Below, piece after piece: positions 19,063-29,669 of a DNA stretch of 64,000 nt (within the stretch, counting starts at the first letter, position 1; each line of letters begins with the position of its first letter). The translations under genes and the position numbers were made by a program. Below the pieces are notes generated by a model. The model was not told where the DNA came from. It saw only the letters and a list, made by a program, of their open reading frames with translations, and did no database searches. The DNA is taken from NCBI RefSeq assembly GCF_047663525.1, contig NC_092612.1:3071501-3135500 (forward strand), written 5' to 3'. Source of the DNA: Anas platyrhynchos. Taxonomy: Eukaryota; Chordata; Aves; Anseriformes; Anatidae.

Positions 19063-19427
19063 GCGGCTGCGGGGTTTGGTCGATGGGGACATGGCTCCAG
19101 CATACTCGGCCTTTTGTGCAGCGTCCCCCCGATGCAGCATGACATTTTCATTTAAAAAAAAAAAAAAAAAAAAAGGCAAGCAAGCTAGGAAAACCAACGG
19201 CACATATGAAACGAATCAAAAGCTGGCCCACGGCACAGCCTCTGGCTGCAGCTACAAACGAGGCAGCCACACGGAGGACGCGGGGACGGAGGCTGCCCTA
19301 GGACCCCCTCGGCACTCAGCGCCTCACCCACGTCGTGGAGGAAAAGGGAGGAAAACGGAACAATTTCCGAGCACGTAGGGGAAACAATGACGGGGAACGG
19401 TGCATACCGGAGGGAGCACGTCAAGGC

Positions 19428-19433
19428 TTTACT
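19428..19433 (-). terminator. GBA1: Possible variant poly(A) signal for GBA paralogue B
   Basis: No AATAAA was seen on the minus strand within about 600 bases after the paralogue B stop. AGTAAA here, 260 bases downstream, is a known weaker variant and is the best candidate. Confidence 0.3.
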
Positions 19434-19692
19434 TGGCGTGCGAGACACACGCGAAGGTTTGGAGGGAGCCACGTGTGGAAGCGTGGCCTGGTGCAGGGCA
19501 TGGTGTCCCGGGGGACGCTGCCACACCGGGAAGGGGATGCAGTGGGACCGTGACACCCCTGGCACAGGGGTGGGAGGACCCCTGGGCCACCCCATGTCCC
19601 CGGGGTGCCACCACCACTGGAGAATGCTGGAAATGGTGAGGGGAGCACCCCCTCACCCCCAGCACCTGCCCCCAGCCCTGGGGACAGCCCCG

Positions 19693-22600
19693 TCACTGCC
19701 GCCGCCACAGGTAGGTCTGGATGGAGCTGGCCGGAGCCACGGCCTCGATGAAACCGACAGCGGGGTCCGAGATCCCAAAGGGCACATCCCAGGGAGACCT
19801 TAGGGGGAAGGCGAGAGGGGCTGAGAAGGTTGGCACCGCGAGCCCCCCTCCCCAGCCCCCACTGACCTATTGAGGACCACCAGGACGATGGTGCCATCAG
19901 GGCGCAGCAGTGCCACGTGCTCCAGCTGGCAGAAGAGGCACCGGCGACTGCTGTGCAGCCCCACGCGCCGCGAGCCCTCGGGGATGAACTTGCTGCAGGA
20001 GGGGAACGGGGGCTCCAGGGGATGCCAGCAACCCCGTCCCGCTCCCAGTGACCGTGGGGGGCAGGCAGCCTCATCCCAGGCATGGGGCACAGCTCCGAGG
20101 ACCACTGGAGCCAGCCCCGACCCACCTGAAGTGCCCCATGTGGTAGAACATGGGCTGCTTGTAGAAGACGTCCTTGCTGCTGTCCACGATGACGGGGCTG
20201 TCCACGTAGTTCTCGACCCAGTTGGGGCCCCCCTGAAGGTCCAGCGCCAGGTTCCAGTCGGTCCAGCCGGCCACGAAGTGGTTCAGGACCTGGGCAGCAA
20301 GGAAAGGGGCTCAGGGCGGCCGCGCTGGGCTCGCAGCCACGCCGGGAGAGGCCGTACCGTCAGGATGCTGTGGCTGTAGCGATCCCCTCGCTCCCAGCAG
20401 CCCAGCGACACAGAGAACCGATAGGTGAGGAAACCGCTGCAGGCCTCGGTGTAGAGGAGGAAATGGTTGGGGAAGAGCTTGTGGGTGGCCTCCAGGCTGC
20501 AGCTGGCTGGGACGATGCTGTCCAGGTACCAGTGAACGCCGACGCCAGCCACGTAGCGGGCAGAGGTGGCATTGCCCAGGACCTGGCGGGACAAAGGAGA
20601 TGCCTCAGGGGATGCCCCTGTCCCCACGGGGCTCGGCACACGGACCCCATTGTGGCCCACCAGCCTCCTCTCTCGCAAGCACCAGGGGCTCCTTCACCTG
20701 CACCCTAACCGGCAAGAAGCACCCAGAGGTGGCTCCGGCACCCTGCTGGGCACATGGAGGGACACCTCCCACCCCTCCTTCCTCATCCTCAGCAGGATGG
20801 TCGGGCACCGCTCGCCCCCAGGGCCTGCTGCTCTGAAGGACGGGAGGAACACGCTCACGCCTTGGCCTCCCCCTGCAGCTCCGTCCTTGCTCAAGGCAGA
20901 GACAGGAGCAAATTTTCCTTTCCTTGTTCCTAGTCTGGAGGAATTCCCATGACGCCTCTTCAGTAGTGCAAAGGAAGGAGGGCAAGGAGTAAAACAAAGC
21001 AGCTGAAACTGCCCCGAGAAGCAGCCGGCGTGCAGGCAGCGCCTGTGGCTGCCCCGCTGCAGGAACGTGGGATGAAGAAGCCTCCTCCTGTCCCTGCCTC
21101 AGACAGGAGCGCAGGGGTGGCTGCTACCAATTACCCAGCTCCTGCTCCCTCTGCAGCACGCCTGATTTGCCTTCCCGTCTGTCTAGGACTGGGAGCGGCT
21201 GCAGGCTTAATTTTAGGTTAACATTCAATGGTTAGGCGTGAAGCAGAGCAGACAGCGGAGGGGAAGCCCCGCGCCTCACCGCTTTGGCCCAGGCGGGGAG
21301 GTGGATGCGCTGGTCGTCCAGGATGATGAGCCGGGTGCCGTGCGAGCTCTGGGCCAGCGCAGGGCCCAGGTCCTGGGCCACAAAGTCCCGCTGCTGCACG
21401 GCGGTGAAGGCGATGGTCGGGAACTGGGGGTGCGCTAAGAGTGCCGCGAGGGGCTCGTTCTGCGCCGTCACCGCCCAGAAGGTCAGGTTGTGCTTGGCGT
21501 ATTCGTCCAGGAACCTGGGAGAGGGGAGAGCAGAGGGATGCTGGCCTCACCGCGAGCATCCCCTTCCCCCCAACACGCTCCCCTGTTTGCCCCAGTCCCA
21601 GGGCATCCCGGCCCCAAGGAATGGTACTTGATGAAGTAGTTGGCCCAGGTCTTGTGGTACTTGTCCCCCGCCTGCCCCTTCAGCGAGCCCTTCCCGCGAA
21701 CATCCTCATTGCTCTTCATCCAGGCCGGGGAGGTCCAGGGGCTCGCGTACAGGGACAGCGGCCGTTTGGCCATGGCCAAGGCTCGGTGCAGGATGGGGAT
21801 CTGCAGCACGGGACAGAGAGAGGCTCAGCTCCAGCTGCAGCCCTTCAAAACCCCAACAGGAGGAAGGGGAGCACTGAAGGGCCCTTGCGAGGAACGGCAG
21901 CCAGAGAGCACCACCCATGGCACAGAGCCCCGGCCCTGCTCCTTGCCAGCACCGGGCGGGCACGCCGGGACGCACCCCAGAGGAGGTGCCAGCTCCTGCG
22001 GGCTGTCCCCACACACCCCACACCGGGATGGCAGTGCCCGGGCACCAGGGTCCCCACGCAGGAGCTCCTACAGAGGAGCCGATAGAAAGAGAGGGACCCA
22101 GGCACTGGCGGCGGGCTCAGCCTCCTACCTTCATCTTCACGTCCTCCTCTGCCAGCTTGAAGTGCTTCAGCTCATAGTCATAGGGGACGTCATCGTAGCT
22201 GTAGGGGCGCACGGAGAAGTCGCTGCAGGCCATGGGGACCCGGACGAGGTTGTACTCAATCCCTGCGGAGAAGGAAAGGCACCGAGCAGCACCGCAACAG
22301 CAGCTCAGGCGATGCACGTCCCTGCAGCTGGGACACCGCAGCTCCCAGTAGGGACCCAGCGAGCTGCCCCACGCTGCCGGCACCCTCGCTGCTCACCGTT
22401 CTCGGAGAAGTAGGACTGCAGCAGGTTGTCCTGGGCCGCCTGCGACAGCCCCAGGATGTTGAGGGCAGCAGCATCTGAGAGAGACCCACCGAAGCCCTTC
22501 ACGTGCTGGTACAGCGCAGAGATGTTGAGCGTCAGCAGCAGCCCTGCGAGGGAAAACCCAGCCTGGCTCAGCTCACGGGAGACCTGCAGGAGCACCCGCT

Positions 22601-23029
22601 GCCTGCCCACAGCAGGTACCTGGGGCCCGGAGGCTGCGCTGGAAGCTCCCCTCGCTGCGCTCCAGCCGCTTGCCGGCCTTGCTGCTCTCGTACTTGACGA
22701 AGGTGCCCGGGGCCGGCAGCACCACGGGGTCCAGCGTGTCGCAGTACGTGGCATTGCACACGCACACCATGGAGTCACGGCCAAAGTACTTGGGGCTGCA
22801 GGGCCGGGCGCCTGCGGGCACGGGCAGATGCTGGAGGGGGACGCTCCCTAAGGGGCTGCGGCCCTTCAAGAGCTCTCCCCGTGCCTTGGGGTGCTCCCTA
22901 AATCCCTCCAGCCCCACGCTCCCCACCCTGCTCACCCCACCCCACCCCGTCCCTGCACTCACCTGCAGCCCTGGGCACCGCCTGGAGCAGCAGCAGCCAG
23001 CCCAGGACCCCGGCACGCTGGGCCCACAT
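19693..23029 (-). CDS. GBA1: Lysosomal glucosylceramidase paralogue B (divergent active-site rim)
   Basis: Same ten-exon layout as its neighbours: 22963-23029, 22620-22811, 22397-22543, 22129-22262, 21628-21800, 21280-21514, 20358-20582, 20126-20289, 19867-19992, 19693-19798; 522 residues, open throughout. Signal peptide [15 protein letters not shown]. Catalytic Glu residues are present in TAQNEPLAA (codon 21454-21456) and LLYTEAC (20445-20447), so hydrolase chemistry is plausible. Around them the sequence departs from all relatives. The loop after the acid/base is [12 protein letters not shown] instead of [12 protein letters not shown], losing the Tyr equivalent to human Tyr244. The stretch after the nucleophile is SGFLTYRF rather than VGSKFWEQ. 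The Asn370 equivalent is Val, and the ANST sequon is AQSS. Exon 4 ([15 protein letters not shown]) is closer to human than in A or C. Exons 2-3 are nearly identical to paralogue C. Its 0.7 kb intron at 20583-21279 is the longest in the array. Substrate may differ; this is inference. Confidence 0.93.
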
Positions 23030-26000
23030 GGCACCGCCACGTCCCCTTGGCTCGGGCAGACCTGGGGGAGCAGACCCTGTGAGTGGGGGGCACGCTGTTA
23101 GGAACCCCTGAGCTGGCACAGGAGGGGATGGACAGGGCTGCATTGGGGAGCAGGGCTGGGTTGGCTGCTTCGCCTTCAGCTGCTGGAACTGCTGCCTCGC
23201 TAGCTGTCCTTGCCCTCCTGCCAAGACCCTCGTTTGGGGAGGGGAGGTGGCTCCATCCTGCCCCCGGGGGACCCGGAGCCCACCTGCCTCCGTGCCGCTT
23301 GCCATGCGTTGCTGCCTCCGGCCCCGTGCTGCAGGAGACCTCCTCCTCCTCCCAAGGCAGCTCCGAGCTCCCCACCTTGCCTTTAAGGGGAGCCGAGTCG
23401 AGACCTTCCCTCGCAGCACACCCTCCTCTCCCACCCCCACAGCTCCTCCTTGCTCTCCCTCTGGTCTCGGACCCGGACCATCAGGTATATGTCTTGCCAC
23501 AGGCTGGTGGGGCCGGTGCTGAAGGAAATCAGGTCCTGTTTGCCTCTGACTGCTTCACCCCCAGGAGAGGCAGAGCCAGAGACATCGTGCTGATGGATCC
23601 AGCTGTGCCACCAGCCCTGCCAGTATGGGGAGACACAGCGTGGTGCAGCTCTGAGAAGCCGTTGCAAGGCTCTGAAGAAGAAACTAATTTCTTTCTTTCA
23701 TCAGATGGACTCTGGATGAATCCCCAAAACCACAGCAGAGCCCACAAACGCACTCGGGGACATTTTGGGCTGCCCTGCTAATGATTTCCAACAGCACGCT
23801 GGGCAATTTACCCCTGCCCCTCGCCTCATTTCCCTAAGAGCTGCCACAGCCACACGCTGGGCTGAGGAGGGTCCTGGATGCCCCGGCAAGGATGGCAAAG
23901 GGCGAGGATCCACCAGGCACCGTGCGGGAGCCGGGGCTGCTGCCATGCCCGAGCCTTTTTGCATCGCTCACCCCCCAACCCAGCACTGCTGGAGGAGGGC
24001 AGCAGCAGGCTGCCAAGCGCCGTTGTTCCTCTGTTTCTGCACCAACGAGGCGGCACCGAGCAGCCAGACCCATGGAGGGGAACCCGCTGCGGTGCCAGCG
24101 GTGCCTCCACCCCGACAGCCGCGCTGCCAGGGCGCAGAGCTCAGAGCTCAGCTCTTCCACGCCTGCGGGGCCAACTCCGGGAACACTCCCTGCCACGGGG
24201 CTGCTCCTCGAGCAAAGCTTCACCGTCAGAATTGCCAGGGCTGAAATTGGCACGCGGGTACCGCCTGCTCCTGGGCACAGCGTGCGGGACACGCACACGC
24301 ACCCATTTCTATATGGGCACCCTCAGCAGCCCAGAGCAGCGGGGAACAGCTCGCCCCCTGCCCGAAATCTGGGGCTGGCAGCAGAGCCCAAGGCTCCCCC
24401 CGCTGCTTCTCCACCAGCACTTGGTGAGGGTTAAACTGCTCAGCCACCCTCTGCGCCGTTAGCTCTCCCTCTCCAGGGTGGAGCAGCAATTTATGACTAA
24501 TTTTCTCCTTTTCAGCCATATCAGATACAGCTGTAGGGCAACCCGATCCGTCTTCCCCTGCCCTCCAGCACTGTCCCGCTGCGATGCGGTGCACACCACA
24601 GCCCCCCCCGTGTGCCCGGGGCCAAACCCCAGGGCCACCCACTGCAGGAAGAGGGTGGCTGGGGCCAGGCAGCCCCCGGATAAAACCTAGGGAGCGAACA
24701 GGCAGCCCCAGAAGGAAGCTGCTGGCCCGTCCCCTCTGCCCCGCACGACTCCCACCTCCAGCTGTGACTAACTCATCAGCCAGGTGCTACACCCAGGCTA
24801 ATTAGCCCCAGTTTTGGGGAGGGATTAATTGATCAGATGCATCCTGAGGCTGCTGGCCTGCTGCCCCTGACCTGGGATGCCCCGTGCTTGCCCCATTCTT
24901 TTCCTCCCCATTTTGGGGTCTGGCACAGCCGTGGCCCCATGGCCAGGCTGGGCTCCCACCACAGCCCCAGCAGAGCCTGGCAGCCCCAAAACGTCCCCAA
25001 ACAAAAACACCGCGGAGGCTGCCGGGACAGACAGGAGCTCGTCCCTATCAACAAGGGCTGATAAGAGCTTCTTGCTCAGCAGGAAAAGTGAGACCCAGGG
25101 GAAGGGCAACGCCTCGGCGCTGAGCTGGTGGCACAGGAGCCACTGGGCAACCCCGTTGAATCCTCAGCCAAGCCGTTTCTTGCTGACGTCCCCAGCACAT
25201 GGGATTTCTCGCTCCTTCTCGGGTGAAGGAGCCTGGGGCACGAGGAGTTTGTCCCTCAGCCAGTCCAGCGCCGTCCTGTGGGGATGGGAACCCGTGCAAA
25301 CACAGAGCTAGGGCTGAGCTGCCCGTGCGGGATTTGGGGTCTGTGTGTGCCCCAAATGGGTCAGTGCTTTTTTTGGGGGGTTAACAAGCCAAGCCCAGAG
25401 CGCAGCGATGGGATTTTCCCCTCCTCATTTAACCCAGACTTGTTTGGTCCTTTGGGGCCGAGCAGAGGAGCAGGACAAGGGGATGTGCCTGGAGGAGGTG
25501 AAGCATCTGGACACTGGCTTTTATTACTGAGGCTGGGAAAACCTCCAAAAGTGTGTAAGTGAGGGACCTGCAAAAAAAGAAGCGGGTGGGAGAGCAGCAG
25601 CTGCTTGCTGGAGCCTGGTGCTGGGCTGTGGGGATGCCTGGAGCAGGCTGGGAGCCGCCACAATCCTGGAGAAATATTTCCCTCTTGTGGACAAACACAA
25701 AGGGCCTCTGGGCAGCAGTGGGGTCCAGCAGCCACCCCACTCCCCAAATGGCAGCTGTGCCACCCCAGACACTGGACGGGGGGCTTAAGGGGAAGTCCCT
25801 TCACTGCTGTCAGCCCCGACGGCACCGGGAAGCTGCGTCTTGCCTGCCCTGACCCAGCCCCAGCCTCCCTTCCCAGCCCTGCCTGCAATTGTGACCTCCC
25901 CTGCCCTAATCCCCCGCACACCCTCGTCGCTGCCTCCCTCCTTCCTGGGTGTGCCGGCGCTCTGCACCCACTCCTGGTCCCATGCCTGCTTACTCACCCT

Positions 26001-26716
26001 GCCTGGCCCCGCAGCTCCGGATGATGCTGAGTCCCACCGGGGACAGCGTGCCCCATCACAGGGCTGCTGCTGCCCAGTGGGTGCCACCTCGGCTCCTTCC
26101 CTGAGGTCTGTGGGCTGAAGCTCACCCAGGTGATTCAAAACCTCAAGCAGCTCATGGGGCTGAAAGCCGCCTGTGCTCCAGCAACATCCAGGGATCCACC
26201 TCCCTGCAGAGCCCCACGAAGCTTGCAGACCCGTGACCCCATCCAGAGCAGACTCGTGTCCCAAACCCCCCACACTGCAGCACTCCTGGAGCTGGTTCTG
26301 CCTCCAGCCCCGGTGCCAGGGAGCTCCCTGCAGCCTGGGCTAAGACGTGGCCGGGGAACCTGCAGCCCTGCAGGGCTGGGGAGCCCCAGTGCAGAGCAGA
26401 GCCGACAGGGAGCAAGCCCCAGCTCCACGAGAATGAGGCCAGGCCACATGTGCAGGGGGCTCCCACCCTGCAGGGTGGAAAGCTGCAGCCTCCTCCTGCC
26501 CCAGGAGCATGTGTGTGCAGGGTAAACCTGGAGCCATATCCTAAATCTGCCCACAGCAAGGCAGCTGGGGAGCATCCAGGCTTGCTCATCCCCCTGCCAA
26601 GGAATCCCTGGTACCTGGATCCCCTCCCAGGACTGCACCCAACCACTGCACCCAGGGAGCAGGGCAGGGACCCGGAGGTTTCTCTTCCAGCCACAGACAC
26701 GGAGCCAGCATCAGCA
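23030..26716. other. Intergenic, GBA paralogue B upstream to paralogue C downstream
   Basis: No coding gene recognised. Immediately upstream of B, about 23030-23410 contains stretches matching the 5' flank of paralogue C, including CCTTTAAGGGGA near 23380 (C: near 29840). The block at about 25055-25100 resembles one upstream of paralogue A. The rest, including 23450-25000 and 25200-26700, shows nothing I can name. Confidence 0.5.
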
Positions 26717-26722
26717 TTTAAT
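26717..26722 (-). terminator. GBA1: GBA paralogue C polyadenylation signal (ATTAAA)
   Basis: ATTAAA, the commonest variant signal, on the minus strand about 240 bases after the paralogue C stop codon. Confidence 0.6.
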
Positions 26723-26960
26723 GTTGGAGCAGCAGCACCAGCGCTTGCAGCCTGTAGGATCCCCGCCCTGGGGGTGCCAGAGCCCCCGGCCCGTGCACAG
26801 CGCTCCGGGTCCCATCTCACCCGGGTGCTCGCCTCCGCCACGGGGCACAGCACCGCGCCGCCTCGGCCACATCTCCCCGGACGGAGCGCGTGGGCAGCGT
26901 GGGGCTGCAGCCCCACTGCCTCAGTCCAGCCCCTGGCCAGCCACGGGCATCTCAGCCCCG

Positions 26961-29669
26961 TCACTGCCGCCGCCACAGGTAGGTCTGGATGGAGCTGGCC
27001 GGAGCCACGGCCTCGATGAGGCCGACCGTGTCGGCCAGCCCGAAGGTCACATTTTGCAGGGACCTGGAGGGTGAGGAGGGGCAGCAGGGTCAGGAGGATC
27101 CTGCAGCAGGTCCTGAGCGCCAGCAGTGCACGAGGCCCAGCAGGATGGGTGCGCACGTAATGGCCTGGCTGGATGGGGACCCGTGCTTGCAGGCCGGGCT
27201 GCGTCACTCACCTGTTGAGGACCACCACCACCACCGCACCGTCGGGGCGCACGAAGGCCGAGTACTCCAGGTCGGTCTTCTTGGACTCTTTGGAGGCGAC
27301 GAGCCCCACACGCTGGGAGCCCTCTGGGATGAACTTACTGCACGAGTAAGGCCAAGAAGCAGGCCCAGGAATGAGGTCAGAGCCCAGCGGAGCTCTCTCA
27401 AGACGTCCTGCACGGCTCTCCTCCCACCAAGCCGCTGCTGTGACCACAGAGCTGGAGGCCAGGCAGCTGGGGAGCCCCGACCCACCTGAAGTGCCCCATG
27501 TGGTAGAACATGGGCTGCTTGTAGAAGACGCCTTCGCTGCTGTCCACGATGACGGGGCTGTCCACGTAGTTCTTGACCCAGTTAGGACCCCCCTCCAGGT
27601 CCAGCGCCAGGTTCCAGTCGGTCCAGCCGGCCACGAAGTGGTTCAGGTTCTGCAACAGGAGACAGCACAGACGTCTGCCCAAGCAGCAGGGTGATGGGGG
27701 GAGAGAGGGGGGTGCCAGCACCACTCCCCAGGGCCCACCATGCAGGGCAGGGCAGGCTCTCACCGTCAGGATGCTGTGGCTGTACTGGTTCCCCCGCTCC
27801 CAGCAGCCCAGGATAACATCCCGCTCCCAGAAGTGGGCCCCGATGCACGCCTCCGTGGCCAGGATGAAGTAATCTGGGAAGAGCTCGTGAGTGGGCACCA
27901 CGGTGTCCTGTATGGGGCCGATGAAGTCCAGGTACCAGTGGATGCCGATGCCGTGGACGTAGCGAGCTGCCTGTTCGTCCTCCAGCACCTGGAAGGGACA
28001 AGAGTCGGCCAGTGCCAGGTGCTGGGGGGCAGCAAACCAGCACCCGCACCCCGGTGCTGTGGGATGGAGCAGCTGAGCCCTCTGTAGGGACGTACGCCCC
28101 AGTGGGACCGGGCTCAGGACCCCCTGTCCTTCACTGTGCTCACCACTTTGGCCCAGTGTGGGAGGTGGAGGCGGTTGTCATCCAGGATGATGAGCTGGAC
28201 GTTGCGGTGGGAGCTGTTGGCCAGCGCAGGGCCCAGGTCCCGCGCGATGAAGTCCCGCTGCTGCTCGGCCGTGAAGCCCAGGCACTGGAAGGGGTAGTTG
28301 TTGATCAGCCCAGCTGAGGGCTCGTTCTCGGCCGTCACCGCCCAGAAGGTCAGGTTGTGCTTGGCGTATTCGTCCAGAAAGCTGAGCGCAAGGGAAGAGG
28401 TGTGATCCAGGGAGCTCCCCAGCTCCGCCGCCAAGGATCCCCTCGGCGTCTCCCCCCGTCTGCGCCTCTGTACCGCACGAAGTAGTTGGCCCAGGTCTTG
28501 TGGTACTTGTCCCCCGCCTGCCCCTTCAGCGTGCCCTTCCCGATGAAGGACTCGCTGGTCTTCATCCAGGCTGGAGAGGTCCAGGGACTCGCGTACAGGG
28601 ACAGCGGCCGTTTGGCCATGGCCGAGGCTCGGTGCAGGATGGGGATCTGCAGCACGGGGCAGAGAGAGGCTCAGCTCTAAGCCCCTGTGCCCCTTCCTGC
28701 GTGACCTCCTCGCTCCCGCCTGCTGCTCACCTTCAGCTTCGTGTCCTCATCCCGCAGGCTGAAGTGGGTGAGCTCGTAGTCATAGGGGACATCATCGTAG
28801 GTGTAGGCGTGCAGGGAGAAGTCGCAGCTGGCCATGGGGATGCGGACGAGGTTGTACTCAAGCCCTGCCACACACGGAGGGGTTGGGATAGGCAGCGGGA
28901 CAGGAGGGCTCCAAGCCCCAGCAGCTCCCAGGCAGCAGCTCCCGAGGGTCCCCATCACCAGCCCCCCTGCCTTCCCCACGACTCCTCACCTTCCTCAGAG
29001 AAATAGGAGCGCAGCAGGTGGTCCTGGGCTTTCTCGGGCAGGGAAAGGATGTTTATGGCAGCCGAGTCAGTGACAGAGCCACCGAATCCCTTTATCTTCT
29101 GGTATCGCTGCGTCGTGTCCACAGTCAGGACGAGATCTGCAGGGGAAGAAACGCAGCGTGACAGAGGGTCGAGGGAAGGCCGAGGCCCATTTCCACCAGC
29201 CACAGCAGGTACCTGGGGCCCGGAGGCTGCGCTGGAAGCTCCCCTCGCTGCGCTCCAGCCGCTTGCCGGCCTTGCTGCTCTCGTACTTGACGAAGGTGCC
29301 CGGGACCGGCAGTACCACGGGGTCCAGCGTGTCGCAGTACGTGGCATTGCACACGCACACCATGGAGTCACGGCCAAAGTACTTGGGGCTGCAGGGCCGG
29401 GCGCCTGCGGGCACGGGCAGATGCTGGTGGGGACGCTCCCTAAGGGGCTGTGGCCCCTCAGAAGCTCTCCCTGCGCCTTGGGGTGCTCCCTAAAACCCTC
29501 CAGCCCTGCACTGCCCACCCTACCCACACCCCAGAGCCCCCCATACAGCATCCATATAGCGTCCATATAGCCCTTGCCACCCCACCATGTCCCCGCACTC
29601 ACCTGCAGCCCTGGGCACCGCCTGGAGCAGCAGCAGCCAGCCCAGGACCCCGGCACGCTGGGCCCACAT
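26961..29669 (-). CDS. GBA1: Lysosomal glucosylceramidase paralogue C (most human-like)
   Basis: Exons: 29603-29669, 29213-29404, 28990-29136, 28731-28864, 28474-28646, 28144-28381, 27764-27988, 27486-27649, 27212-27337, 26961-27063; 522 residues with every frame joined. It has a signal peptide, then an N-terminal cysteine knot with the CNAT sequon kept, then a TIM-barrel-containing body. Acid/base Glu in TAENEPSAG (codon 28321-28323), nucleophile Glu in ILATEAC (27851-27853). The YPFQCLGF loop, HNLT and NSSH sequons, Asn at the human Asn370 position (ILT then NLNH) and the terminal YLWRRQ agree with human GBA1. I therefore take it as the copy retaining the ancestral role of lysosomal glucosylceramide hydrolysis with saposin C. 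It lies next to FAM189B, the position of functional GBA1 in human. The upstream region carries a CLEAR-like E-box. Human Leu444 is Phe in all three copies. Confidence 0.95.

Larger units (their letters stand above)
16544..19692. other. Intergenic, GBA paralogue A upstream to paralogue B downstream
   Basis: No protein-coding gene recognised. The left part is the upstream region of paralogue A. About 17530-17580 resembles a block near 25055-25100 upstream of paralogue B. Homopolymer tracts lie at 18738-18758 (T) and 19154-19174 (A), and a decayed LINE-like segment lies between them. The right part is the 3' flank of paralogue B. Confidence 0.5.

Noticed and set aside
20583-21279. Extra coding exon in the long intron of paralogue B
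   Set aside because: The flanking exons join exactly as in A and C, and nothing inside resembles GH30 sequence.
13997-23029. Paralogues A and B as pseudogenes, like human GBAP1
   Set aside because: Every exon is present, the frames join over ten exons in both, and splice sites and catalytic residues are intact. No disabling change was found.
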